Positions 8,461 through 17,591 of a stretch of 64,000 bases of DNA are shown piece after piece. The DNA is taken from assembly GCF_011753055.1 (NCBI RefSeq), contig NZ_VWWJ01000017.1:109413-173412 (forward strand), given 5' to 3'. The notes under the pieces were generated by a model. It made no database searches. It saw only the letters and a program-made list of their open reading frames with translations, and was not told the origin of the DNA. A program made the translations under genes and the position numbers. Origin of the DNA: Burkholderia sp. Ax-1719. Lineage in GTDB: Bacteria; Pseudomonadota; Gammaproteobacteria; Burkholderiales; Burkholderiaceae. Position 1 is the first letter of the stretch, and each line of letters opens with the position of its first letter.

Positions 8461-10293
8461 ATGCCTCCGAAACGGCTGCTGGCTGCCTGGCTGTGCGTCG
8501 CGCTTGCCGTTCCGCCGCAAGCCTGGGCGCAGGCGTCGGGCGGCGGGGCGGGGACGCTCGCGCATGCAACTCAGTCCGCGTCCAGCAAGCTCACGCTGGG
8601 CGCGGCCCGGCCTGTCGTGCCTGCATCCGCGACCGGCTCGCGTTCCGCCTCGCTCAATTCCAGCGCGCCCGCGCTCGTCAGCGGTGCGCTCGACGATGCC
8701 GCCGAACCCGTGATCCCCGCTTCGATCGCGCAGGGCGTGTTCGGCACCTACGGCGGCGCGCAAAGCCGCTTCGCCCAGTCGTGGACCAGCGAGACCGGAG
8801 CGGGCGCGGCGCACGGCAGTCCTGGCGCGCGCACGCCTGCCTGGGTGCCGCAACTGCCCGACCTGGGCGACGGCTCGGGCGGCGCGCTCACGCCACAGGC
8901 CGAACGGCGCATCGGCGAGCGCGTGATGCGCGAAATCCGCCGCGATCCCGACTACATCGGCGACTGGCTCGTGCTCGACTATCTCAATGCGGTGGCCGCA
9001 CGGCTGTCGGCGTCGGCGGCGGCGCAGTTCATCGGCGGTTATCGGCCTGACTTCGATCTCTTCGCGATGCGCGATGGCCAGATCAACGCGTTCTCGCTGC
9101 CGGGCGGGTTTATCGGCGTGAATACTGGGCTGATCGTGACGACGCAGACCGAATCGGAGCTGGCTTCCGTGCTCGGTCACGAGATGGGCCATGTGCTGCA
9201 ACGGCATATCGCGCGCATGCTCGCGCAAAGCGAGCGCACCGGTTACACGGCGCTGGCGGGCATCCTGTTCGGCATTCTCGCGGGCGTGCTGGCGCGCAGC
9301 GGCGATCTGGGCAGCGCGATCGCGATGGGCAGTCAGGCGTATGTCGTCGATACCCAACTGCGTTTTTCGCGCGCCGCCGAGCACGAGGCGGATCGTGTGG
9401 GTTTCCAGCTGCTCGCGGGCGCGGGCTACGATCCCTGGGGCATGGTGGCGTTCTTCGAGCGGCTCGAACGCGCGTCGATGGGCGACGCCGGCGCGCCGGC
9501 CTATGCGCGCACGCACCCGCTCACCGGCGAGCGCATCGCCGACATGCAGGATCGCGCCCGCCGCGCGCCTTACCGGCAGCCGCGCCAGGCGGCGGAATAC
9601 GGCTTCGTGCGGGCGCGAGTGCGTGTTTTGCAAGACCGCACGCGCGGCGAATATATCGATGAGATCGCGCGGCTGCGCGCGGAAATCGACGACCGTATCG
9701 CGCTCAATGTGGCCGCGAACTGGTACGGCATCGCCTTCGCCCAGTTGCAGCTCGAACGTTACGACGAGGCGCAGGCGTCGCTGGTGACGGCGCGCGCGGC
9801 CTTCGCGCAGTTCGAAGCGGGGGACGGCAGCAAGCAGCGCAGTTCGCCGAGCCTCGACGTGCTCGCCGCCGATATCGCCCGCAGCGCCGGACGCAGCGAC
9901 GACGCCGTGCGTCTGGCGCAGGCCGCGCATGCGGCGTGGCCCGCTTCGCACGCAGCCACCGACAGCCTGTTGCAGGCCTTGCTCGTCGCACGCCGATTCA
10001 AGGAAGCGCAGACGCTGGCGCGCCGCGAGACCGAATCCGAGCCGCAGCAGGGCGCGTGGTGGCAGTATCTCGCGCAGTCGAGCGCGGGTCTGGGCGATCA
10101 GCTCACGCAGCGCCGCGCGCTGGCGGAGAAGTTCGCGATCGACGGCGCGTGGCCATCGGCGATCCGGCAGTTGAAGGAGGCGCGCGATATGAAATCGGTG
10201 GGCTTTTACGATCTATCGACGATTGACGCGCGTCTGCACGAGTTCGAAGCGCGCTACCAGCAGGAGCGCGCGGACGAGAAAGACCGCGGTTGA
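8461..10293 (+). CDS. Periplasmic M48 metalloprotease with TPR region (BepA/YfgC-like)
   Basis: Exported zinc protease related to BepA, which handles outer-membrane proteins such as LptD in E. coli. The 610 residues begin with a signal peptide (cleavage probably after AQA near residue 25), then a low-complexity linker to about residue 110. The M48 domain follows: GHEMGHVLQRH near residue 240 gives HExxH, and AAEHEADRVGFQLL near 305 gives the third zinc ligand. The C-terminal half contains repeated helical pairs like the BepA TPR domain. The Gly/Ser/Ala-rich N-terminal extension is longer than in E. coli BepA (about 487 residues). The gene diverges from moaC and converges with the next gene. 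Confidence 0.88.
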   Translation: MPPKRLLAAWLCVALAVPPQAWAQASGGGAGTLAHATQSASSKLTLGAARPVVPASATGSRSASLNSSAPALVSGALDDAAEPVIPASIAQGVFGTYGGAQSRFAQSWTSETGAGAAHGSPGARTPAWVPQLPDLGDGSGGALTPQAERRIGERVMREIRRDPDYIGDWLVLDYLNAVAARLSASAAAQFIGGYRPDFDLFAMRDGQINAFSLPGGFIGVNTGLIVTTQTESELASVLGHEMGHVLQRHIARMLAQSERTGYTALAGILFGILAGVLARSGDLGSAIAMGSQAYVVDTQLRFSRAAEHEADRVGFQLLAGAGYDPWGMVAFFERLERASMGDAGAPAYARTHPLTGERIADMQDRARRAPYRQPRQAAEYGFVRARVRVLQDRTRGEYIDEIARLRAEIDDRIALNVAANWYGIAFAQLQLERYDEAQASLVTARAAFAQFEAGDGSKQRSSPSLDVLAADIARSAGRSDDAVRLAQAAHAAWPASHAATDSLLQALLVARRFKEAQTLARRETESEPQQGAWWQYLAQSSAGLGDQLTQRRALAEKFAIDGAWPSAIRQLKEARDMKSVGFYDLSTIDARLHEFEARYQQERADEKDRG

Positions 10294-10896
10294 TCAGGCC
10301 TGGGTCTTTTCTGCTTTTGCTTTCTTCTCGGGACTCTGAACGAAGTCAAAGCGTGCAGGCACGTCGGCGCGCGCGATGGCTTGAAGCGGCAGATCGGCGT
10401 TGGCGCGCCAGTGGAACGTGCCGCTCTCGCCCTCGTCGTCGAGCGTGGCGTGTTCCGAAAACGCGTCGAGATCGTGGTCGTGCAGCAGCGCCACATCGCT
10501 TTGCGTTTGATTCGACGAAGCCGCCGCGAACAGCACGCTGCCTTGCTCATCGAGATAAACAGCGGCGGGTTCGAACGCGTTGCCGGTTTGATCGGTGAGC
10601 TTGAGCGCGCCGTCCTGCGTTTTGGCGAGCCGCACGACCCACGGCGTGTATTCCAGCTCGACATAGACGCGCTGCGGCCCGTTCTGGAAATACCACTGCC
10701 CATCCGCGCCGCGCTCGTAATTGCGGCTGATGAAGGCGTTCAGCGCTTCGTGACGCACCGGCGTGCCGGGCGCGCTTTGCGCCTGATCGGCTTCGTCGCG
10801 CAGACGCCAGTGGCCGCGCGCATCGAGACGCAGCCAGCCGCTGCAATGGGGAACGTTGGGCCAGCGCGCGAGCGCCTGCTTGACGATGTCATCCAT
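10294..10896 (-). CDS. Conserved beta-proteobacterial protein of unknown function (possibly DUF2946/DUF2944 type)
   Basis: 200-residue soluble protein without a signal peptide. It reads as a mostly beta protein (HCSGWLRLDARGHWRLRD near the start, VYVELEYTPWVVRL in the middle) and ends in a Lys/Ala-rich tail. I recall similar conserved proteins in Burkholderiaceae annotated only as DUF; the exact DUF number is uncertain. It overlaps the upstream yheT-like gene by 8 bases, so the two are co-translated. Its stop codon abuts that of the convergent M48 protease gene. No function is proposed. Confidence 0.65.
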   Translation of the reverse strand: MDDIVKQALARWPNVPHCSGWLRLDARGHWRLRDEADQAQSAPGTPVRHEALNAFISRNYERGADGQWYFQNGPQRVYVELEYTPWVVRLAKTQDGALKLTDQTGNAFEPAAVYLDEQGSVLFAAASSNQTQSDVALLHDHDLDAFSEHATLDDEGESGTFHWRANADLPLQAIARADVPARFDFVQSPEKKAKAEKTQA

Positions 10897-11950
10897 GAGA
10901 AGGTAGGTGAGGCGAAAGATAGTCGGTCACGCGCTGCGCGAGCCACATGCTGCGGCCCGGGAACGGCCCCGTCATAAAGCCGACGTGGCCGCCGTCTTCA
11001 GGCTGGTCCAGCTCGACGGCGGCGCTCACTTCGTGACGCGCGGGCAGCACTTCGCTGGGCAGGAACGGGTCGTTGCGGGCGTTGAGCAGCAGCGTCGGCA
11101 CGGCAATCTCGCCGAGCTTCGGTCGCACTGTCGCCTGGGTGTAGTAGTCGTGTGCGCTCTGGAAACCGTGCAGCGGCGCGGTCACCACATCGTCGAATTC
11201 GTACATGTTGCGCGTGGCCAGCACGGCGTTGGCGTCGAACAGACCGGGAAACTGGTCGAGCTTTTGCAGCGCCTTGACCTTGAGCGTCTTGAGGAAGCTG
11301 CGCGTATAGATCATGCCGAAGCCGCTCGCGAGCATCTTGCCGCCCGCATGCACGTCGAGCGGCGCGGAAATCGCCGCGGCGGCGCTGACGATGCGCGCGT
11401 CCTCGCGCTGCTGCGCGAGCCAGTGCAGCAGCACATTGCCCCCCAGCGACACGCCGGCCGCGATGAGCGGGCCGCCATGCTGCGCGGCGAGACGGCGCAG
11501 CACCCAGTCGACTTCGGCGGCGTCAGCGAGATGGTAGAAGCGCGGCAGCAGGTTCATCGGCCCGCTGCAGCTGCGAAAGTGCGGGATCACGGCGTGCCAG
11601 CCGCGTGCGGTCGCGGCGGCGGCCAGCGCCCGTGCGTAGTGCGAGCCCGAACTCCCTTCGAGGCCGTGGAACAGCACGAAGAGGGGCGCGTTGGCGGCGT
11701 TCGAGGCGCTCGCGTCGACCCAGTCGAGTTCGATGAAATCGCCGTCGGGCGTGTCCCAGCGCTCACGCCGGTAGACCGGCATCGGCAGACGCGAAAACAG
11801 CGAGGGGACGATCGTCTGGATGTGTGCGCCGGGCAGCCAGAACGGCGCGCGGTAGGTGGTGTCGGACAGCGTGGGGAAGGGCGCGGCGGCATCGTGTGTG
11901 ACATGTCCTGCCGCGTCGAATCTGGATGCTTCGTCGCCTGTCGTGCTCAT
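10889..11950 (-). CDS. Alpha/beta hydrolase, YheT family
   Basis: Cytoplasmic serine hydrolase of the YheT/UPF0017 group; the natural substrate is unknown. The 353 residues contain the family opening FWLPGAHIQTIVPSLF, the oxyanion HGLEGSSGSHYA segment, RSCSGPMN, and the nucleophile elbow GVSLGGNVLLHWL. The acid probably lies in NARNDPFLP and the catalytic His in GGHVGFM near the C-terminus. ATG 11950 is the natural start; the first 25 residues or so precede the conserved domain. It is the first gene of a two-gene unit with the DUF gene downstream. Confidence 0.88.
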   Translation of the reverse strand: MSTTGDEASRFDAAGHVTHDAAAPFPTLSDTTYRAPFWLPGAHIQTIVPSLFSRLPMPVYRRERWDTPDGDFIELDWVDASASNAANAPLFVLFHGLEGSSGSHYARALAAAATARGWHAVIPHFRSCSGPMNLLPRFYHLADAAEVDWVLRRLAAQHGGPLIAAGVSLGGNVLLHWLAQQREDARIVSAAAAISAPLDVHAGGKMLASGFGMIYTRSFLKTLKVKALQKLDQFPGLFDANAVLATRNMYEFDDVVTAPLHGFQSAHDYYTQATVRPKLGEIAVPTLLLNARNDPFLPSEVLPARHEVSAAVELDQPEDGGHVGFMTGPFPGRSMWLAQRVTDYLSPHLPSHG

Positions 11951-12049
11951 GGCCGTCCCCTTCTTGCAACTGCGTGACTTCTTGTTCCTGCTATGCGGCT
12001 CGATTCACCTGCACGCCGGGCCGCATTCGAGCGGCCCACGCGTTTTACC

Positions 12050-12496
12050 TCAATGCAGGGCGCCCTGGCCGTGGCGCAGCTTGGCCGAGAACTGGCTGGC
12101 TGCATCGTCGGGCATCCTGCTCGCGTGAATGTGCGCGATGCGCCATTCGCCGCGTTCGTGGACCATCACGTAGGTCGTGAAGACCATCGCCGGGATCGCG
12201 TTCGGATCGACCGGGCGGTGCGCTTCGACGATCGCATAGACCACGGTGCCAAGGCTGTCGTACACGCGGATGTCGAGTGGTTCGATCGACACCGGCGCCG
12301 CTTCCAGCTGCGAGGCCAGACCCGCGCGGATCTCGGCCAGGCCGTGCAGGTGCGGGCCTTCGGCGGTGATGCAGCTAACGAACTCCTCGTCGATCCACAG
12401 GCCCATCAATGCGTCGACGTTGACCTCCGCGACGGCCTGGTAGTACGCGTTGAGAGTGTCCGCGGCGGCTTCGAAGATGTGGGCAAAACGTGGCAT
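12050..12496 (-). CDS. SnoaL/NTF2-like fold protein (DUF4440-type)
   Basis: 148-residue cytoplasmic protein with the cone-shaped NTF2-like fold expected from the sequence: an N-terminal helix (AADTLNAYYQAVAEVNVDAL), then LMGLWIDEEFVSCI and GLAEIRAGLASQL, and a beta-rich second half ending with GEWRIAHIHASRMP. Related to ketosteroid-isomerase-like and DUF4440 proteins, many of which are accessory or unknown. It is transcribed in the same direction as the flanking genes but separated by about 100 bases (yheT side) and 270 bases (waaF side). No catalytic residues can be assigned. Confidence 0.75.
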   Translation of the reverse strand: MPRFAHIFEAAADTLNAYYQAVAEVNVDALMGLWIDEEFVSCITAEGPHLHGLAEIRAGLASQLEAAPVSIEPLDIRVYDSLGTVVYAIVEAHRPVDPNAIPAMVFTTYVMVHERGEWRIAHIHASRMPDDAASQFSAKLRHGQGALH

Positions 12497-12765
12497 GGCT
12501 CGTTGATCTGATGCGCTTCGCGCGCGGGTTGGCGTTGGCTTCGGTTTGCTATGCCGCGACTGGCTTGCGTCCTGCGCGCTCCCTACGTCTTGCCCGGCGG
12601 GCTTTCCCGCGTATTCCCCCGCGCTGTCCCTCTCACTTTCCCCCGCGCTTTCCCTGATTGGGCGCGCGAGCCGGGTGCGGCGTCGGTGGCGTGCCGCACA
12701 TCCACGTTGCCGGACACGTCAAACCGTGGCTCGTGCGCAACGTGGAGGTAGCGGGCAGACGTAAT

Positions 12766-13791
12766 TCAGCGCTGGGCGACCAGCATGCCGCGCAAATCGT
12801 CGAAGACCTGTTCTGCGCTGAGATCGCGCAGGCACTTCTGATGCCCGAGCGGACACTCGCGCGCAAAGCAGGGGCTGCAATCGAGATGCAGCCATTGTAC
12901 CTTTGCAAGCTCCGACAAGGGCGGCGTGTGGCGCGGATCCGTCGATCCGTAAAGCGCCACCAGCGGGCGGCGCAGCGCGGCCGCCACGTGCATCAGGCCC
13001 GAATCGTTGGTGACCACGGCGCTTGCGCGCGAGATCAGCGCACAGGCCTCGCCGAGCGCGGTCTGGCCGCACAGATTGCGGACATTGGGCGCCTGGTCGG
13101 CGATTGCCTGGGCGAGCGGTGCGTCCTTGGGCGAGCCCAGCGCGATGATCTGCGTGTACGGGAACGACTGGCCGACCATGCGCGCAAGCGCCGCGAAATG
13201 CTCGGGCGGCCAGCGCTTGGCCGGGCCGTACTCCGCGCCGGGGCAGAACACCAGCAGCGGCACGCGCGTGTCCAGGTTGAAGCGCGCGGACACCCGCGAG
13301 GCTTCGTTCGGGTCCGATTCGAGGCGCGGCAGCGGCAGATCGTCGGGCACCTTGGCGCCGGGCGCCCAGGCGAGCGCGGCGTAGTGCTTGACCATCGGCG
13401 GACGCTCGTCCTTGGGCGGATTGGCGTGGCGCACGTTGAGCAGGCCGTAGCGGCTCTCGCCCGTATAGCCGATCCGCAGCGGAATGTTCGCGAGCCACGG
13501 AATCAGCGCGGATTTGAGCGAATTCGGCAGCACATAGGCCGCGTCGTAGTGTTCGGCGCGCAGATCGCTCGCCAGTTGCCAGCGGCGCAGCAGTTGCAGC
13601 TTGCCGTGGGCGAGGTCGGTGGCGTAGACGTCGCGTATCTCGGGCATGCGCTCGAGGACGGGCGCAACCCAGGTAGGCGCAATCGCGTCGATTTCGATAC
13701 GCGGATGCAGTTTTACGAGCCGCGAAAGAAGCGGCTGCGCCATCAGTGCGTCACCGATCCAGTTCGGTGCAATTACCAGCGCGCGGCGCAT
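12766..13791 (-). CDS. waaF: ADP-heptose:LPS heptosyltransferase II
   Basis: GT9 glycosyltransferase that adds the second heptose to the LPS inner core at the cytoplasmic face of the inner membrane. The 341 residues match the family. Signatures: N-terminal RALVIAPNWIGDALMAQPLL, the acceptor-side YVLPNSLKSALIPWLA, and the C-terminal nucleotide-sugar region VVTNDSGLMHVAAAL with STDPRHTPP. A CSPCF...CPLGHQKC segment near the C-terminus is typical of WaaF. ATG 13791 starts directly at the family N-terminus. The 5' region on this strand contains short tandem repeats (13945-14027). Confidence 0.95.
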   Translation of the reverse strand: MRRALVIAPNWIGDALMAQPLLSRLVKLHPRIEIDAIAPTWVAPVLERMPEIRDVYATDLAHGKLQLLRRWQLASDLRAEHYDAAYVLPNSLKSALIPWLANIPLRIGYTGESRYGLLNVRHANPPKDERPPMVKHYAALAWAPGAKVPDDLPLPRLESDPNEASRVSARFNLDTRVPLLVFCPGAEYGPAKRWPPEHFAALARMVGQSFPYTQIIALGSPKDAPLAQAIADQAPNVRNLCGQTALGEACALISRASAVVTNDSGLMHVAAALRRPLVALYGSTDPRHTPPLSELAKVQWLHLDCSPCFARECPLGHQKCLRDLSAEQVFDDLRGMLVAQR

Positions 13792-13944
13792 CGGGATTCA
13801 AAGTCCGGAAAAAGGCATAGGTTTCGGGCGCGGGCGGCCCCAAGCTAAAGGGCCAGCGACGTCGCGCGCGAAACGCGGTTAGGAAAAGACGCGCCAAAGC
13901 GCGTCGGGATCTGTGCAAAGCACGTGGCGTGCCGCGCAATGACC

Positions 13945-14027
13945 GCGTTAAAGGGCGTTAAAGGGCCGTTAAAGGCACGCGGTAATGTCGGGAATGCCAG
14001 GTTTTTAAAGCGCCAGGTTTGAAAAGC
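13945..14027. repeat. Short tandem repeats upstream of waaF (gap 13792-14105)
   Basis: Three tandem units GCGTTAAAGG, GCGTTAAAGG and GCCGTTAAAGG lie at 13945-13975. They are followed by two head-to-tail 16-base units at 13996-14011 and 14012-14027 that differ at two positions (GCCAGGTTTTTAAAGC and GCCAGGTTTGAAAAGC). The rest of the 314-base gap between waaF and the zinc-finger gene shows nothing recognisable. They lie 154-236 bases upstream of the waaF start codon. Confidence 0.7.
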
Positions 14028-14105
14028 GCGCAGATGCCGCAAAGCGGTCAGGCGCGTCCACTTCGTCAATAACGCAGGGACACGCCCACCGCTTCGCGCC
14101 GGCCA

Positions 14106-14300
14106 TCAGTGGCCGTGTACGACCTCGCCTTCCTTCAGCTTGTAGCGCGTGCTGCAGTACGGGCACTTGGCTTCGCCATGCGTCACGTCGATAAAGACGC
14201 GCGGATGGTTGCTCCAGCGCGGCATCGACGGGTTGGGGCAATACGCCGGCAGATCCTTGGCCTTCAGTTCGACCAGCGGCATTTCCTTGATTTCGCTCAT
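14106..14300 (-). CDS. Small zinc-finger protein (zf-CHCC / NDUFS6-like)
   Basis: 64-residue protein with AYCPNPSMPRWSNHPRVF and, later, HGEAKCPYCSTRYKL. The Cys and His residues form a CHCC zinc site of the type found in the mitochondrial complex I subunit NDUFS6 and small bacterial relatives. ATG 14300 (MSEIKEMPLV) has GGGGA upstream on this strand. It lies directly downstream of ilvE (54 bases) on the same strand; this ilvE-zinc finger-waaF order is one I recall from Burkholderia. The function is unknown; the zinc site is read directly from the sequence. Confidence 0.85.
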   Translation of the reverse strand: MSEIKEMPLVELKAKDLPAYCPNPSMPRWSNHPRVFIDVTHGEAKCPYCSTRYKLKEGEVVHGH

Positions 14301-14354
14301 GGGGATAATTCTCTGTGTAGCAGTGGGGCGCAAATTTCGTGGGACGCCGGGTCG

Positions 14355-15275
14355 TCAGACCTTGGCGAGCCAGTGCGCGTATTTCTCGTTTTTGCCGGAC
14401 ACGACGTCGAAGAAGGCCGATTGCAGCTTCTCCGTGATCGGGCCGCGCGAACCGGAACCGATGGTGCGGTTGTCCAGTTCGCGGATCGGCGTGACTTCGG
14501 CGGCGGTGCCGGTGAAGAACGCTTCGTCGCAGGTGTAGACCTCGTCGCGCGTGATGCGCTTCTCGATCACGGGGATGTTCATGTCGCGCGCGAGCGTGAT
14601 GACGGTGTCGCGCGTGATGCCGTCGAGGCAGGACGCGAGATCCGGCGTGTAGAGCTTGCCGTTGTTGACGAGGAAGAAGTTCTCGCCTGAGCCTTCCGAG
14701 ACGTAGCCGTCGACGTCGAGCAGCAGCGCTTCGTCGTAGCCGTCGGCGGTCGCTTCCTGGTTGGCGAGGATCGAGTTCACATACCAGCCGGAGGCCTTGG
14801 CGCGCACCATCGAAACATTCACATGATGGCGCGTGAACGACGAGGTCTTCACGCGGATGCCCTTGGCCAGGCCGTCTTCGCCCAGATAGGCGCCCCACGG
14901 CCACGCGGCGATCGCCACGTGAATGGTGTTGCCCTTGGCCGAAACACCGAGCTTTTCCGAGCCGACCCAGATGATCGGGCGGATATAGCACGACTCCAGC
15001 TTGTTCTCGCGCACCACTTCAAGCTGCGCGTCAGCCAGCGTTTTCGCGTCGAACGGCACGTCCATCTGGAAGATCTTGGCCGAATTGAGCAGACGTTTCG
15101 TATGCTCCGCGAGGCGGAAGATGGCGGTCCCGTTGGTGGTCTTGTAGGCGCGTACGCCTTCGAAGACGCCCATGCCGTAATGCAGCGTGTGGGTCAGCAC
15201 GTGGATGTTGGCGTCGCGCCAGTCCACCAGCTTGCCGTCCATCCAGATCTTGCCGTCGCGGTCGGCCATTGACAT
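14355..15275 (-). CDS. ilvE: Branched-chain amino acid aminotransferase
   Basis: Fold-type IV PLP aminotransferase for the last step of Leu, Ile and Val synthesis and the first step of their breakdown. The 306 residues match IlvE. Seen: HTLHYGMGVFEGVRAY near 30-44, the PLP lysine at about residue 160 in VRAKASGWYVNS, the signature EGSGENFFLV near 195, and SCLDGITRDTV. The phosphate-binding GTAAEVTPI is near 260. The start may be ATG 15275 or 15269 (MADRDG). The long 5' gap separates it from divergent pgk. Confidence 0.96.
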   Translation of the reverse strand: MSMADRDGKIWMDGKLVDWRDANIHVLTHTLHYGMGVFEGVRAYKTTNGTAIFRLAEHTKRLLNSAKIFQMDVPFDAKTLADAQLEVVRENKLESCYIRPIIWVGSEKLGVSAKGNTIHVAIAAWPWGAYLGEDGLAKGIRVKTSSFTRHHVNVSMVRAKASGWYVNSILANQEATADGYDEALLLDVDGYVSEGSGENFFLVNNGKLYTPDLASCLDGITRDTVITLARDMNIPVIEKRITRDEVYTCDEAFFTGTAAEVTPIRELDNRTIGSGSRGPITEKLQSAFFDVVSGKNEKYAHWLAKV

Positions 15276-15938
15276 ACGATTCTCCAGGCGAGTGCAGTGA
15301 AAACGGTGATTAACGGTGCTTCAGCGAGCAAAAACGGAGCAAAAACGCTGAAAAACGGCACGCTATGCGCTGCGCATCACGGACGAAAAATCGCAACGAA
15401 CAGCGATTCGTCCTGCATGTCGCGCCGATGTTCAGGCACGCTGCGCGAGCGTTTGGCAAATAGTTTGGCAAAGAGAACCATTCTAACGTCATTTATGCAC
15501 CGTTAGCGCGCTCGCGGGCGCGCGCGGCGGGCGTTTGGGCGGTTTCAGGCGGGCTGCCAGGGCGCTTCGCGCCGAATTAGAGCGCGTTGCCCAGCGATTT
15601 CATCGGCAGGCTTCGGCACGCCGCGCGTTGAATGTCATGCTGCGTTGCACAATCGTAAGCTTCGCACTCAGCGTTCTCCCAAATACGGGACATTCGCCGA
15701 AGCACGCCTCAGATCATCCTGGCTATCGGCTAAAATACCGATCTCGCAATTCGATGCCGGCTCGTGCCGAGCGCCGAGCAAGCGACCCGCGCTGGCGCCT
15801 GGAGACGGCAGCCGCGTGGATCCCGCGCCGCGCCCGTCGCGCATTTCGCCGCCCTGGCTGCCTGAGGACACGCACACGCGTCCTCGCGGCCCGCGGACCT
15901 GCATCGTCTTGTCACCGCCTTCCCACCATCAAGATGAC
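15276..15938. other. 663-base divergent intergenic region, ilvE / pgk
   Basis: No gene with a convincing family match or coding bias was found. The region next to ilvE is relatively A-rich (repeated CAAAAACG-type words at 15326-15356) and probably holds the ilvE promoter. The part next to pgk is GC-rich, and the pgk reading frame stays open upstream to about 15645, but that extension has no conserved sequence. The pgk leader is presumably transcribed from within this region. Confidence 0.5.
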
Positions 15939-17144
15939 ATGTCCATGAACAAGGTTCTGCGTCTTTCCGATCTGATCTCCGAAGGCAAGCTCAAGGGCAA
16001 GCGGGTGTTCATCCGCGCCGACCTGAACGTGCCGCAGGACGACCACGGCAACATCACCGAAGACACCCGCGTGCGCGCTTCCGTGCCGGCCATCAAGGCC
16101 GCGCTGGATGCGGGCGCGGCTGTCATGGTCACGTCCCACCTGGGCCGCCCGACCGAAGGTGAATTCAAACCCGAAGACTCGCTCGCGCCGGTTGCGAAGC
16201 GTCTGGCCGAACTGCTCGGCCGCGACGTGCCGCTGGTCGCCAACTGGGTCGAAAACGGCGTGAACGTGGAGCCGGGCAACGTCGTGCTGCTCGAAAACTG
16301 CCGCGTCAACAAGGGCGAAAAGAAGAATTCCGACGAACTCGCGCAGAAGATGGCCAAGCTGTGCGATGTCTACGTGAATGACGCTTTCGGCACCGCGCAC
16401 CGCGCCGAAGCCACCACGCACGGCATCGCGAAGTACGCGCCGATCGCCTGTGCCGGTCCGCTGCTGGCGGCCGAACTGGACGCGCTCGGCAAGGCGCTGG
16501 GCGCACCGAAGCGTCCGCTGGTGGCGATCGTCGCCGGTTCGAAGGTCTCGACCAAGCTCACCATCCTCAAGTCGCTGGCCGAAAAGGTCGATCAGTTGAT
16601 CGTCGGCGGCGGCATCGCCAACACGTTCATGCTGGCCGCGGGCCTGAAGATCGGCAAGTCGCTGGCTGAAGTCGATCTGATCGACGACGCCAAGGCGATC
16701 ATCGACGCCGCGCGCGCTCGCGGCGCTTCGGTGCCGATCCCGACGGACGTGGTCACGGCCAAGGAATTCGCGCCGACGGCCAAGGCCGAAACCAAGAACG
16801 TCGCTGACGTTGCCGACGACGACATGATCCTCGACATCGGCCCGGTCACGGCCAATGCACTGGCCGCGCAGCTCGCGCAGGCCGGCACGATCGTGTGGAA
16901 CGGCCCGGTTGGCGTGTTCGAATTCGACCAGTTCGGCAACGGCACGAAGACGCTGGCGGACGCCATCGCGAATTCGGGCGCGTTCTCGATCGCCGGCGGC
17001 GGCGACACGCTCGCGGCCATCGCGAAGTACAACATCGCGGACAAGGTCAGCTACATCTCGACTGGTGGCGGTGCGTTCCTGGAATTCCTGGAAGGCAAGA
17101 AGCTGCCGGCAGTGGAAGTGCTCGAAACCCGGGCGGCTTCCTAA
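15939..17144 (+). CDS. pgk: Phosphoglycerate kinase
   Basis: Cytoplasmic glycolytic enzyme that transfers phosphate from 1,3-bisphosphoglycerate to ADP. 401 residues from ATG 15939 (or 399 from ATG 15945). Family marks: KRVFIRADLNVPQDDHGNIT near the start, TSHLGRP with the substrate arginine, YVNDAFGTAHRAEAT near 145, KVSTKLTIL, and the C-terminal nucleotide loop NGPVGVFEFDQFGNGT followed by SIAGGGDTLAAI and ISTGGGAFLEFLEG. It heads a glycolytic run with pyk and fba. Its TAA stop is followed immediately by GTG in the same frame as pyk. Confidence 0.97.
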   Translation: MSMNKVLRLSDLISEGKLKGKRVFIRADLNVPQDDHGNITEDTRVRASVPAIKAALDAGAAVMVTSHLGRPTEGEFKPEDSLAPVAKRLAELLGRDVPLVANWVENGVNVEPGNVVLLENCRVNKGEKKNSDELAQKMAKLCDVYVNDAFGTAHRAEATTHGIAKYAPIACAGPLLAAELDALGKALGAPKRPLVAIVAGSKVSTKLTILKSLAEKVDQLIVGGGIANTFMLAAGLKIGKSLAEVDLIDDAKAIIDAARARGASVPIPTDVVTAKEFAPTAKAETKNVADVADDDMILDIGPVTANALAAQLAQAGTIVWNGPVGVFEFDQFGNGTKTLADAIANSGAFSIAGGGDTLAAIAKYNIADKVSYISTGGGAFLEFLEGKKLPAVEVLETRAAS

Positions 17145-17591
17145 GTGGCGCCGCGCGCCCCGGCCGGGAAGGCCACGAACAAGTTTCCTCGTGCGAGCGC
17201 GCAAAAGCGCGCCGCAGCCGGGGCTGCGCAACCCGCCGCACAGCAGGGGCTCGCGCCCCTGCAAGCCGCGACAGAAAAGGCACGGGCGGACGCGACCGAC
17301 GTTGCCGTTCTCGACGCGGTGCCTGAAAACGAATTGAACCCGTCTGGCGCAGCGACCGCTGAATCGCTCGCGACAACGGTGCCGCCGCAAGCCGATGCTT
17401 CGCAGGCGCAAACGCATACCAGTAACGCCACCGCGGCCGAACCCATCGTATCGGCCAAGGAAGCGCCCTCAAAGAAAGCGACGCCGGGTATCACCGGTGC
17501 GCGTCACGGCAGCACTGCACCCGCAGCGCCGCCGGCCAGCACTTCTCGCAGTAACGGTTTTCCCAGCGATCCTATCCAGACGAGGAGACTC
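17145..17591 (+). other. 447-base in-frame open linker between pgk and pyk
   Basis: The whole interval is free of stop codons in the frame shared by pgk and pyk. Its conceptual translation is Ala/Pro/Thr/Ser/Gln-rich and low complexity, and it begins at a GTG touching the pgk stop codon. Third-position GC bias looks weaker than in the flanking genes. pyk has its own good ribosome site (GAGGAG, 17582-17587), so the interval is either an untranslated spacer or a disordered N-terminal extension of an alternative pyruvate kinase form. Confidence 0.5.

Noticed and set aside
13945..13975. Direct repeats as a CRISPR array
   Set aside because: The units are 10-11 bases and contiguous, with no spacers and no cas genes nearby.
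15645..15938. 98-codon in-frame extension upstream of pgk
   Set aside because: No conserved sequence or ribosome site; the phosphoglycerate kinase family starts at 15939-15945.
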